The notes under the pieces were generated by a model. That model made no database searches. It was not told the origin of the DNA and worked only from the letters and a program-made list of their open reading frames with translations. The position numbers were made by a program, and so were the translations under genes. 64,000 nt of DNA from assembly GCA_946221385.1 (NCBI GenBank), contig CAMIGX010000007.1:80829-144828 (forward strand), in the 5' to 3' direction. This DNA is from an uncultured Propionimicrobium sp. GTDB taxonomy: Bacteria > Actinomycetota > Actinomycetes > Propionibacteriales > Propionibacteriaceae. Positions 35,020-43,738 of the stretch are shown one piece after another; the first letter of the stretch is position 1, and the number at the start of each line of letters is the position of its first letter.

Positions 35020-35901
35020 ATGAGCACTCCAGACACGAACCGTCCCCAGCCGCCCGCTGCCGGCAGCGGCCAGTCGGGGGCGCCTCATGAAACTGGGCAA
35101 GAAAGCACGCATGGACCTGTGCAGCCCAGCAACTATCCCCCACAGCCCTATCCTGAGGCTGCTCAACAGTCCCCAAGCCAGACTCCGGGCGGCCCCTGGA
35201 CCAGCCAACCATCGCCATGGTCTAGCGCGCAGCCGGAAAATGAAGCGGACCTGCGCGTTACGCAGACCCCTTATGGCGATGTCAGTCAGCAGCCGACTGA
35301 GCTGTCGACGATACCGGCCGCGCCACAGCAGACTTTCAAACCCAAGCGCACCGGGGTGGGCGACTACGCGGCTGAGCCTGCGCAGGGTCCCCAAATTGAG
35401 CAATATCGACGTGGCTCGCTTTGGACATTCATCATCCCGCTGCTGGTCGTCTTAGCTGCTGGGGCACTGATTTGGTATGGCACTCGTCCACCGGAAGTCC
35501 CCACCGGACAGCCGACTCCCTCGTCATCGAGCCCATATCGTTCACGGACGCCCATCCCTACCTCCGCTGGCCTACCTGCAGCAGCTGAGTTCGTCAATAA
35601 CCGCGTGGAAGGAACATTCTTTGTCGACTCTGCGAATTGGAATGGCAATCAGCTGACCGTCGCCGTGCGCATTGAATTGCGGCAAGGCAATCTCAACTAC
35701 CGATTTATGGCGATGGACGTCAAAAATGGCGGAGTGCTGCGCTCGACGTCTACCACCGGAGATCTGCGGAAAGGCAGCATGCGTGCCGGCGATACCGTCT
35801 CGGGCACCGTCATCTTCAATAAGGAACGTGAAGCGACCCAGATCGCGCTGAGCGATAGCGGATCCAGCGGCAGCCTGGCGATCATTCGTGTACCAGGCTA
35901 G
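35020..35901 (+). CDS. membrane-anchored protein with Pro/Gln-rich N-terminus
   Basis: I do not recognise this 293-residue protein. Residues 1-135 are low-complexity Pro/Gln/Ser. A single membrane segment follows (FIIPLLVVLAAGALIWYG, about 142-159), then a Ser/Thr/Pro linker and an outer domain of roughly 100 residues. That domain contains EGTFFVDSANWNGNQLTVAV and MRAGDTVSGTVIFNKE, which looks like a small beta-sandwich resembling DUF4352-like lipoprotein domains. It probably sits in the membrane with the C-terminus outside. It lies between the divergent DUF4192 gene and tRNA-Ala. Confidence 0.7.
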   Translation: MSTPDTNRPQPPAAGSGQSGAPHETGQESTHGPVQPSNYPPQPYPEAAQQSPSQTPGGPWTSQPSPWSSAQPENEADLRVTQTPYGDVSQQPTELSTIPAAPQQTFKPKRTGVGDYAAEPAQGPQIEQYRRGSLWTFIIPLLVVLAAGALIWYGTRPPEVPTGQPTPSSSSPYRSRTPIPTSAGLPAAAEFVNNRVEGTFFVDSANWNGNQLTVAVRIELRQGNLNYRFMAMDVKNGGVLRSTSTTGDLRKGSMRAGDTVSGTVIFNKEREATQIALSDSGSSGSLAIIRVPG

Positions 35902-35923
35902 CCGGCACCGCCTACGCAGCGAT

Positions 35924-35952
35924 TTGAGCAAGCGCAAGCAATGAGCTATTGT
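35924..35952 (+). promoter_or_regulatory. tRNA-Ala promoter
   Basis: TTGAGC (35924-35929), a 17-base spacer and TATTGT (35947-35952, TANNNT) place the start about 30 bases before the tRNA, suitable for a short precursor leader. Confidence 0.55.
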
Positions 35953-35988
35953 AGTTAGTCGTCCTACCGGACGAGGCATCAAATCCGC

Positions 35989-36061
35989 GGGGCTATGGCG
36001 CAGTTGGTAGCGCGCTTCCATGGCATGGAAGAGGTCAGGGGTTCGAATCCCCTTAGCTCCA
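35989..36061 (+). tRNA. tRNA-Ala(GGC)
   Basis: A 73-base cloverleaf. The acceptor GGGGCTA pairs with TAGCTCC (one G-T), followed by discriminator A; the CCA end is not encoded. The anticodon stem CTTCC/GGAAG holds loop ATGGCAT, so the anticodon is GGC. The T arm is AGGGG-TTCGAAT-CCCCT. The gene marks the left edge of the island: serine-recombinase remnant sequence begins directly after it on the opposite strand, and that frame even reads through the tRNA. Confidence 0.96.
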
Positions 36062-36600
36062 CGTAAAGTGTCTTACGGGAACACGCGACATCGCAAGATG
36101 TGGAGTGTTCCCATTTGGCTTCCTCTCCCTCGCCGCCGCAGCTGTTGTGTGCTTCGCGGACGATGGTGGCGAAAGGCTCCGCGAGACGTGGGTGTAGCTG
36201 TTCGCCATCGGTGATGTCGAGCCGGGTGTAGAACGCTTGGTTCGCCGGTCTCCGGTTGGCGTCGCCTGATCGGGTGTAGGCACGGCGGACGTCTGTGAGG
36301 AGCCGCAGGCTGTCGTGGAGGAATGCTCGGCTGCCGGCGTGGTGCTCGTCGTGCTCGGCGAGGCGCTGGTTCACGTCGGCGAGGCCTGCCCGGATGCGGT
36401 CTTGATGCCGTTTCAGGGTCGGAAGGTCGATGACGTCGGCGAAGTGCGCGGCGAGCAGCTTGTCACTCTCGGCTTCGAGTTTGGCTCGCTGTGCCGTGAG
36501 GTCAGCAATCTCCTGGTCGCGGTCGGCCACGCGCTTGTCGAATGTCGCATCCACCTGCTGAGCGAGGTCGCGGTAGGTCTGGTCGCTGATCGTGATCCGC
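36062..36600 (-). pseudogene. serine recombinase C-terminal remnant
   Basis: The minus-strand frame reads ITISDQTYRDLAQQVDATFD, a coiled-coil segment with DLTAQRAKLEAESDKLLAAH, then AFYTRLDITDGEQLHPRLAEPF, the usual end of large serine recombinases. The resolvase catalytic domain and the zinc-ribbon region are absent. Upstream the frame degenerates into a TetR-like fragment. The frame continues past 36062 as ELRGFEPLTSSMPW through the reverse complement of tRNA-Ala, showing that the original gene abutted the attachment site. It is not functional. Confidence 0.7.
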
Positions 36601-36601
36601 G

Positions 36602-36813
36602 TGGCCGCGCATGTGAGTGATTGCATCCAGCGCCAGGTCTTCCTTGCCCCGGTAGTGATGGTACATGCTCCCGTGTCCGGCCCCGGAGCGCTGCTAGAAC
36701 ATCTGCAGACTCGTCGCATCGAACCCGCGCTCAGCCAGCAGCGCGCACCCGGCAGCGACGAGCTTCTGCTTCGAGTCATACGCCGGACGCCCTGGATCCC
36801 GCCCCTTCTCCAT
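36602..36813 (-). pseudogene. TetR-family regulator fragment with in-frame stop
   Basis: From ATG 36813, after a full AAGGAGG site, the frame reads GRPAYDSKQKLVAAGCALLA, ERGFDATSLQMF, a TAG at 36697-36695, then QRSGAGHGSMYHHYRGKEDL and ALDAITHMRGHA. This is the N-terminal helix-turn-helix of a TetR repressor with one stop in the recognition region. The ligand-binding domain is missing: the sequence changes to recombinase remnant near 36600. It is divergent from the defence operon and may once have controlled it. Confidence 0.7.
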
Positions 36814-37014
36814 CGCAGACCTCCTTGGGATGCACATCCGCTATTCCATGCAAAGTATTACGGCGGCCTGCGGGTGGCGCAGTCCTGGACTTCTGCCAGC
36901 CACGGGCATGTCCACGCCACACTGTGCCGGGTCTTTCCGTGTAGACCGGAGTTACCCCGAGTAGGATCGGATCAAACCGTTCATACCCGGTCGATCCCAC
37001 CCTGGAGGACTTGA

Positions 37015-37215
37015 GTGCCTGAGCCTTGGCTGTCTGCGGACGACATCGCCGCCCACCTCGGGGTCACCAAAGACACCGTCTACACCTGGATCGCTGAGAA
37101 GGACATGCCAGCTCACAAAGTCAGACGCCTCTGGAACTTCCAAGCCAGCGAGATCGACGAGTGGGTGCGCCGAGGTGGTGCTGCTGCACGCACGACACGG
37201 AGCCCGACTGAGTAG
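37015..37215 (+). CDS. MerR/excisionase-type HTH protein
   Basis: A 66-residue winged-helix protein of the helix_turn_helix_17/Xis type: PEPWLSADDIAAHLGVTKDT, VYTWIAEKDMPAHKVRRLW, NFQASEIDEWVRRG. The GTG start follows GGAGG at six bases. It is the first gene of the island operon, 77 bases before the helicase. Small HTH proteins of this kind act either as excisionases of integrated elements or as transcriptional regulators of defence operons; its position argues for the latter, but both are possible. Confidence 0.8.
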   Translation: MPEPWLSADDIAAHLGVTKDTVYTWIAEKDMPAHKVRRLWNFQASEIDEWVRRGGAAARTTRSPTE

Positions 37216-37292
37216 AACGGCTTCGGCCCGGCAGGAATGTCGGAGCCCGAACGTATCATGGTCGACTGCCCTGAAACTGGAAGGAGGTGCCC

Positions 37293-40200
37293 GTGAGTGA
37301 GACGACCGTGACGCCCGTGAGTCTCGCGACGCTGCGAGCTGGGCAGCGCCTCCGCGGCCTGGTGCCGGGGCAGACGGTCACCCTAATGTTCATCGACCCT
37401 ATCGACGCCGAGCTGTTCGAGGTCTTCTACCGCGACGACTCCGGCCGCAGCGGCGCACGCGCGATCACCGACGCGGATGCGGCACGCTTCGAGGTCGCGG
37501 ACGACTTCGACTCCGCTCCTGCCTACGATGCCGACCCGGACGAGTTCCGGCTCGCGGCCGAGGCGCTGCGGATCAAGTACGCGGCGCTGTACGACCCGAT
37601 GGTCGCGGTCAACAGCTCGGACGTTGACCCACTGCCGCACCAGATTCGCGCGGTCTACGAGGAGCTACTGCCGCGCATCCCGCTGCGTTTCCTGCTGGCC
37701 GACGACCCCGGCGCAGGCAAGACGATCATGGCCGGGCTGTACCTGAAGGAACTGATCCTGCGCTCGGACTGCGAACGCGCGATCATCGTCGCTCCCGGCG
37801 GGCTCGTGGAGCAGTGGCGCGAGGAACTCAGCCAGAAGTTCGACCTGCGCTTCGAAATCTTCAGCCGCCAAATGGTCGATGACGCCCAGGGACGCAACGT
37901 CTTCGCCGAGCACCCATTCCTGATCGCCCGCATGGACCAGCTCTCCCGCAGCGAAGACCTGACCGAGCAGCTCAGCGAGGTAACCTGGGATGTGGCCGTC
38001 GTTGACGAGGCCCACCGCATGTCTGCCCACTACTCGTCCTGGGCCGGCGAGGTCGATGAAACCAAGCGCTTCAAACTCGGCCGCCTGCTGTCAGAGACCG
38101 CACACAACTTCCTGCTGATGACCGCGACCCCGCACGCGGGCAAGGAAGAGGACTTCCAGCTGTTCATGTCGCTGCTGGATCGCGACCGCTTCGAGGGCCA
38201 GTACCGGCAAGGCGTGCACCGCACCAACACCGACGGTCTGATGCGTCGCATGGTGAAGGAAGACTTGCTCACCTTCGAGGGCAAGCCGCTGTTCCCCGAA
38301 CGCAAGGCCTACACCGTCGAGTACGACCTGAGCCCGGCAGAGCGAGACCTCTACGAACAGGTCACCGAGTATGTCCGCACCGAGATGGGACGGGCCGAGC
38401 GGATCGCCCAGGCCGGGGATAAGAAGCGCGGCAACAACGTCGGGTTCGCGCTCACTGTGCTGCAACGCCGCCTGGCCTCCAGCCCCGAGGCGATCCTGCG
38501 GTCCCTGGAACGACGCCAGCAGCGCCTCGACACGAAACTGCGCGACTTGCAGCGCATCACCGACGACGCCCGATTCAGTACCTCTATCGCCTCGCACATC
38601 GACGAATGGACCACGGGCAAGATCACGCTCGATTTCGGGAGCGACGCACTGCCCGCGTTTTCGATCAAGGACTTCGAGGACTTCGACGAGGAGACCACCG
38701 ATGAGGAGCGCGCTCAGTTTGAGGAGCAGGCCGATCAGGTTGTCGATCTTGCCACGGCCGCTCAGACGATCCCCGAGCTGCGGGCAGAGATCGCGATCCT
38801 TGAAGATCTCATCAAAGTAGCCCGCCGCGTCCGGCTGCAAGACGATGACAAGAAGTGGGTACAGCTGCGCACCATCCTCGACGAGCAGCTCCTGACCCAC
38901 GACGGCTCGGGCGATGCTCGCAAGATAATCATCTTCACCGAGCACCGCGACACCCTTGACTACCTGCAAGCCAAGATCACCGCCCAGTTCGGCCGCGCCG
39001 ATTCGGTCATCACCATCCACGGTGGCACCCGACGCGAAGACCGAAAGCTCGCCCGCGAACGCTTCACCCACAACCCCGACACCGTGGTCCTGCTGGCCAC
39101 GGACGCCGCCGGGGAAGGCCTGAACCTTCAACGTGCGCACCTGATGGTGAACTACGACCTGCCATGGAACCCGAACCGCATCGAGCAGCGCTTTGGCCGC
39201 ATCCACCGCATCGGCCAGCGCGAGGTCTGCCACATGTGGAACATGGTCGCCCGCGACACCCGCGAGGGCGACGTGTTCACACGGCTGCTGGCGAAGATCG
39301 ACCAGATGTCAATCGCCTACAACGGCAACCTGTTCAACGTGCTCGGCGACGCCGACGCCTTCCAGGAGCGTTCGCTGCGTGACCTGCTGATCGAGGCGAT
39401 CCGCTACGGCGACCAGCCCCAGGTCAAGGCCAAGCTCGACCGGATCATCGACGCCGGCGTCTCCCACGGCCTCGACGAGATGCTCGCCGAGCGCGCGCTC
39501 CACCCCGAGATGTTCTCCGCCCTCAACCTGGACGAGGTGCGGGCACGGATGGAGAAGGCCCGCGAACGACGCCTCCAGCCCGGCTACATTGCAGCCTTCT
39601 TCATTCCAGCGTTCGAGCGGCTCGGCGGGCGCATCCGCAAGCGAGAGAACGGACGCTATGAGATCACCCGTGTCCCGGCCCGCGTCATCGATACCGCGCG
39701 TCGCCTCAACCGATGGGCACCCGTCGCTGAGCAATACGAGCGCGTCACCTTCGAACTCTCACGGATGCACCCCGACGGCCTTGCCGACGCCTCCCTCATC
39801 GCACCGGGCCATCCGCTGCTGCACGCCGTGATCGAGGCAACCATCGATGACCTCGGCCCCACCCTCAAGCAGGGCACGGTGCTGGTTGATCGACGCTCCA
39901 AGCAGACCGATGCGCCGATGCTGATGTTCAGCGTCGAGCAGCGCATCGAGAACACCGCAGACGACGCCGACACCGTCTCGCACCACTTCGACTACCCCCT
40001 CCTCGAACAAGACGGCACCGTCACCATCTCCGCAGCGCCCCCGTACCTCGACTACGACCGCCCCGACTCGACCGAGACCGAAGCCATCGCTGAGATCGCG
40101 GGCAGCGACTGGGCGCGGCAGAACCACGAGAAGCTCGTGCGCGCCTGGGCCTACCGCGAAGGGCTCCAGCCCCGCATGGACGAGATCAAAACCCGCCTCG

Positions 40201-40892
40201 ACATCGAGACCGCGCGCACCCGGGCACAGGTCAAGGATCGACTGCTCGCCGAGATCAACCACTGGGACCGCGAACACAACCGCCTCGAAGCACTCGAACG
40301 AGGAGGCACCGTCGGCAGGCTCCGCGCCGAGACCGCACTCGTCCGTGCCCGACAGCTCGATGAACGCCTGAGCCACCGACTCGAACAACTCGACGAGGCC
40401 GCCAACCTTGTCGCCGTGCCCGCCGTGATCCGTGGCGCAGCACTCGTCATTCCTAGCGCGCTCCTCGTGACGGACGCCGAGCCTGATTCGCAGACCTTCG
40501 CAGGTCAGACTGAGGAAGTTGAGCGTCGAGCAGTCGAAGCCGTGCTCGCCGCCGAGCGAGCACTCGGCCGCGAGCCGGTTGAGATGCCGCGCAACAATCC
40601 CGGCTACGACATCCAGTCCACCGACCAGAACGGCTTCGTCCACTACATCGAGGTCAAGGGCCGCATCGAAGGCTCCGACACCTTCACCATCACCACGAAC
40701 GAGATCACCTTCGCCCAGACCCAAGGTGACCGGCACCGGCTCGCCCTGGTCGAGGTCTCGACGAGCGGTGCTGACGACGACCGATTGCGTTACGTGAGTG
40801 ACGCCTTTACCCACCTTGAGCCATCCGCGACCACTCGTTCCTACAACGAGGTCTGGCACGACTATTGGGAGCGCGGAGGGCCACCGCGATGA
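37293..40892 (+). CDS. SNF2/DEAH helicase with C-terminal DUF3883-like domain
   Basis: About 1199 residues from GTG 37293, which is five bases after AAGGAGG; the GTG at 37287 lies within that site. Walker A is DPGAGKTIMAG (K near 143), Walker B VVDEAHRM (238-241), motif III LLMTATPHAGK, and the helicase C half has IIIFTEHRDTLDYL, TDAAGEGLNLQ and QRFGRIHRIGQ (near 632-642). A long helical region with SbcC-like charge follows. The end carries GYDIQSTDQNGFVHYIEVKG, with D1106, E1120 and K1122 in PD-(D/E)XK-like spacing, characteristic of DUF3883. Similar helicases accompany methylases in DISARM and in Hma-type loci. It overlaps the methylase start (ATGA). Confidence 0.9.
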   Translation: MSETTVTPVSLATLRAGQRLRGLVPGQTVTLMFIDPIDAELFEVFYRDDSGRSGARAITDADAARFEVADDFDSAPAYDADPDEFRLAAEALRIKYAALYDPMVAVNSSDVDPLPHQIRAVYEELLPRIPLRFLLADDPGAGKTIMAGLYLKELILRSDCERAIIVAPGGLVEQWREELSQKFDLRFEIFSRQMVDDAQGRNVFAEHPFLIARMDQLSRSEDLTEQLSEVTWDVAVVDEAHRMSAHYSSWAGEVDETKRFKLGRLLSETAHNFLLMTATPHAGKEEDFQLFMSLLDRDRFEGQYRQGVHRTNTDGLMRRMVKEDLLTFEGKPLFPERKAYTVEYDLSPAERDLYEQVTEYVRTEMGRAERIAQAGDKKRGNNVGFALTVLQRRLASSPEAILRSLERRQQRLDTKLRDLQRITDDARFSTSIASHIDEWTTGKITLDFGSDALPAFSIKDFEDFDEETTDEERAQFEEQADQVVDLATAAQTIPELRAEIAILEDLIKVARRVRLQDDDKKWVQLRTILDEQLLTHDGSGDARKIIIFTEHRDTLDYLQAKITAQFGRADSVITIHGGTRREDRKLARERFTHNPDTVVLLATDAAGEGLNLQRAHLMVNYDLPWNPNRIEQRFGRIHRIGQREVCHMWNMVARDTREGDVFTRLLAKIDQMSIAYNGNLFNVLGDADAFQERSLRDLLIEAIRYGDQPQVKAKLDRIIDAGVSHGLDEMLAERALHPEMFSALNLDEVRARMEKARERRLQPGYIAAFFIPAFERLGGRIRKRENGRYEITRVPARVIDTARRLNRWAPVAEQYERVTFELSRMHPDGLADASLIAPGHPLLHAVIEATIDDLGPTLKQGTVLVDRRSKQTDAPMLMFSVEQRIENTADDADTVSHHFDYPLLEQDGTVTISAAPPYLDYDRPDSTETEAIAEIAGSDWARQNHEKLVRAWAYREGLQPRMDEIKTRLDIETARTRAQVKDRLLAEINHWDREHNRLEALERGGTVGRLRAETALVRARQLDERLSHRLEQLDEAANLVAVPAVIRGAALVIPSALLVTDAEPDSQTFAGQTEEVERRAVEAVLAAERALGREPVEMPRNNPGYDIQSTDQNGFVHYIEVKGRIEGSDTFTITTNEITFAQTQGDRHRLALVEVSTSGADDDRLRYVSDAFTHLEPSATTRSYNEVWHDYWERGGPPR

Positions 40893-43735
40893 CCCAACCC
40901 CACCACGACCGGGCAACCGACAATCAGACCACCGCCAGCGAGAGAAGCACCGTGACTACTGCCCCCAAGAAGAAGCTCATCGAGGTCTCGTTGCCGCTTG
41001 AGGCGATCAATGCTGAAGCGTCGCGCGAGAAGTCGATCCGGCACGGGCACCCTTCGACGCTGCACCTGTACTGGGCGCGCCGGCCGCTCGCGGCTGCGCG
41101 TGCTGTCTTGTTCGCGCAGCTCGTGGATGATCCGTCGTCTCGGCCTGAAGAGTTTCCCACCGTCGAAGCACAAGACGCTGAGCGTGCAAGGCTGCATGCG
41201 CTACTTGAGAAGCTCGTCGTGTGGGAGAACAGCAACGACGAGAAGCTGCTCGCGCAGGCGCGAGATGAGATCCGCAAGAGCAACAACGGCGAGCTGCCTG
41301 CTGTGCTTGACCCGTTCGCGGGTGGCGGTGCGATTCCACTTGAAGCGCAGCGCCTGGGCCTTGAAGCCCACGCCAGCGACCTGAACCCGCTGGCAGTGCT
41401 CATCAATAAGGCGCTCATCGAGATACCGCCGAAGTTTGCAAGCATGCCACCGGTCTTCCCAGTGGCGGCGAGTTCGAACATGACCGGATGGGATCGCGCC
41501 GAAGGTCTCGCCGAAGATGTTCGGCGGTATGGCACCTGGATGCGTGACGAGGCCGAACGGAGAATCGGCCACCTCTACCCGAAGGTGAAGGCTGAGGGCG
41601 GCACTGAACACACGGTCATCGCGTGGATCTGGGCCCGCACTGTGAAGAGCCCCAACCCCGCAAACCCGATCGAGGTACCACTCGTGCGCTCGTGGTGGCT
41701 GAGCAAGAAGAAGGGCAAGGAAGCCTGGGTACACGCGTCAGTGGTGGACGGCGAAGTGCACTACGAGGTGCGCCACGACACAAATGGGCCCACGGGCGAC
41801 GAGGACGGCACGGTCGGACGGCAAGGCGGCATAGCTATCAGTGATGGCACGCCGATGTCCCTGAACTACATCCGGGAACAGGGCCGTGCCGGGAAAATGG
41901 GTGTGCAGCTCATTGCTGTGGTTGGCGAGGCATCAAGAGGACGCGTGTATGTGTCGCCGACACCTGAGCATGTTCAGCTGGCAGCAGTTACAAAACCTCT
42001 CGACGTCCCTGAGGGAGATTTGCCGAAGAACCCGAGAGACTTCAAGACACCGAACTACGGTTTGACCACTTGGGCGGACCTGTTTACGAATCGGCAGTTG
42101 GTGGCGCTCACCACGCTCAGCGACCTCGTCGCAGAAGCCCGCGAGAAGGCGCTCGCGGACGCACTGGCTGCCGGCCTCCCGCACAGCGACCGCCTCGAAA
42201 ACGGCGGCACCGGCGCCGAAGCCTACGCAGACGCCATTGCCACCTACCTCGCCCTGGCAGTCAGTAGAACTTCCGACTACTCGTCAAGTCTTTGCAGTTG
42301 GCACAACACTGGCGAGAAAATGCGAAATGTGTTTGGAAGGCAAGCAATTCCGATGGTTTGGGATTTTGCCGAAAGCAATCCGTTGTCAAATTCCTCGGGA
42401 AATTTTCGCGGACAAGTGGCATGGATCACTAAAGCCATTATGCACACGCCTGCTGCGCCTTCTGCTTCCGCCGGGCAAGCTGATGCTTCGACGCGCAATT
42501 ACAGTGGGTTAACTGTCTCAACTGATCCGCCTTACTATGACAATATTGGCTACTCTGACCTTTCAGATTTCTTCTACGTCTGGCTCAGAAGGTCGTTGCG
42601 GCTGGTGCAATCAAACGCTGTGGGTACTATGCTCACGCCGAAGGCTGAGGAACTTGTTGCAAATCCATATCGCCATGGTGGCAAAACAGGTGCCGAGAAA
42701 TTCTTCATCGACGGATTTAACTCCGTTTTTGCACGTATTCGGGCCGGAGCTAATCCCCATGTGCCACTCACTGTGTACTACGCATACAAGCAGCAGGACA
42801 CGCGCGATGCGGGGACTGCATCCACCGGCTGGCACACGCTCCTAGACGGGTTGATCGACTCGGGGTGGGAGATTACCGCAACGTGGCCGATGCGCACCGA
42901 GGGGAAAGTTCGCTTAATTTCATCCGGCACCAACGCTCTCGCATCCTCCATCGTGCTCGCGTGCCGTCCGCGACCCACGGACGCTGCCGCCACAACACGC
43001 CGCTCGTTCGTCGCGGCGCTCAAGTCCGAACTGCCCGAGGCGTTGCGGACGCTCATGCAGGGTGCGATCGCGCCAGTAGACCTCGCCCAGGCGGCGATCG
43101 GCCCTGGCATCTCAGTGTTCTCTCGCTACTCCAGGGTGCGTGAGGCAGACGGCTCCGATATGAGTGTGAAAGATGCGCTCCTCCTCATCAATGCGACACT
43201 TGACGAGGTGCTCGGAGAGCAGGAGTCTGATTTCGATCCGGACACCCGGTTTGCGGTGAAGTGGTATCGGCAGTACGGCTGGGGCCAGGAGAACTCAGGA
43301 ATCGCGGATCAACTCGCACGGTCTTCGGATACGTCGATTGGGGCACTTGAGCGCGGCGGCATCTTCGAGGCGAAGGGTGGCAAGGCACGCCTGCTCCCGC
43401 CTGTCCAGCTCGAAGGAGCTTGGGATGCGGCAGCCGACGAGCGGGTGAGCGTCTGGGAGGCGACGGTTCGTCTCGCGGCCGTGATGGCGAAGGATGGTGC
43501 AGACAAGGTGGCTGAGTTGCTGCCGTCGGTGCAGACGCGTGTGAACCTGGATGCGGTGAAGGAGTTGGGCTTCCTGCTGTTCCACGAGGCCGAGAAGAAG
43601 AAGGACACGAAGGACGCGATCCTGTTCAACGGGCTGGTGAGTGCCTGGGGTGACGTGAACGAGCAGGCACGCAAGTACGCCTCAACGCCGCGCTCATCGC
43701 AGCAAGAGTTCGACTTCGACGAGGACGAAGATTAG
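40889..43735 (+). CDS. DUF1156 DNA methyltransferase
   Basis: A 948-residue N6-adenine or N4-cytosine methylase. The ATG overlaps the helicase stop as ATGA and follows GGAGGG, so the genes are coupled; the frame is open eight codons upstream. The N-terminal DUF1156 block reads KKLIEVSLPLEAINAEASRE and HGHPSTLHLYWARRPLAAAR. SAM-binding motif I is VLDPFAGGGAIPLEA (D141-G145 core) and motif IV is TDPPYYDNIGYSDL (D546-Y549). The sequence around motif IV (about 42280-42800) drops to 43-48% GC in a gene that is otherwise up to 72%, pointing to a recombined segment. It probably marks self DNA for the operon's nucleases. Confidence 0.9.
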   Translation: MTQPHHDRATDNQTTASERSTVTTAPKKKLIEVSLPLEAINAEASREKSIRHGHPSTLHLYWARRPLAAARAVLFAQLVDDPSSRPEEFPTVEAQDAERARLHALLEKLVVWENSNDEKLLAQARDEIRKSNNGELPAVLDPFAGGGAIPLEAQRLGLEAHASDLNPLAVLINKALIEIPPKFASMPPVFPVAASSNMTGWDRAEGLAEDVRRYGTWMRDEAERRIGHLYPKVKAEGGTEHTVIAWIWARTVKSPNPANPIEVPLVRSWWLSKKKGKEAWVHASVVDGEVHYEVRHDTNGPTGDEDGTVGRQGGIAISDGTPMSLNYIREQGRAGKMGVQLIAVVGEASRGRVYVSPTPEHVQLAAVTKPLDVPEGDLPKNPRDFKTPNYGLTTWADLFTNRQLVALTTLSDLVAEAREKALADALAAGLPHSDRLENGGTGAEAYADAIATYLALAVSRTSDYSSSLCSWHNTGEKMRNVFGRQAIPMVWDFAESNPLSNSSGNFRGQVAWITKAIMHTPAAPSASAGQADASTRNYSGLTVSTDPPYYDNIGYSDLSDFFYVWLRRSLRLVQSNAVGTMLTPKAEELVANPYRHGGKTGAEKFFIDGFNSVFARIRAGANPHVPLTVYYAYKQQDTRDAGTASTGWHTLLDGLIDSGWEITATWPMRTEGKVRLISSGTNALASSIVLACRPRPTDAAATTRRSFVAALKSELPEALRTLMQGAIAPVDLAQAAIGPGISVFSRYSRVREADGSDMSVKDALLLINATLDEVLGEQESDFDPDTRFAVKWYRQYGWGQENSGIADQLARSSDTSIGALERGGIFEAKGGKARLLPPVQLEGAWDAAADERVSVWEATVRLAAVMAKDGADKVAELLPSVQTRVNLDAVKELGFLLFHEAEKKKDTKDAILFNGLVSAWGDVNEQARKYASTPRSSQQEFDFDEDED

Positions 43736-43738
43736 CTC

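Noticed and set aside
34903..35403. Minus-strand 166-residue frame opposite the membrane-protein gene
   Set aside because: It is the antisense shadow of a Pro/Gln-rich coding region, with Arg/Trp/Leu-rich composition and no recognisable domain.
35979..36061. C-terminal extension ELRGFEPLTSSMPW... as protein sequence
   Set aside because: It is the reverse complement of tRNA-Ala read in the recombinase-remnant frame, a well-known artefact at tRNA attachment sites.
38091..39233. Long minus-strand frame (380 residues) inside the helicase gene
   Set aside because: Antisense shadow in high-GC DNA; the plus strand has complete helicase motifs over the same span.
39759..40916. Long minus-strand frame (385 residues) over the helicase 3' end
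   Set aside because: Gly/Val-rich shadow without motifs, opposite the DUF3883-like domain.
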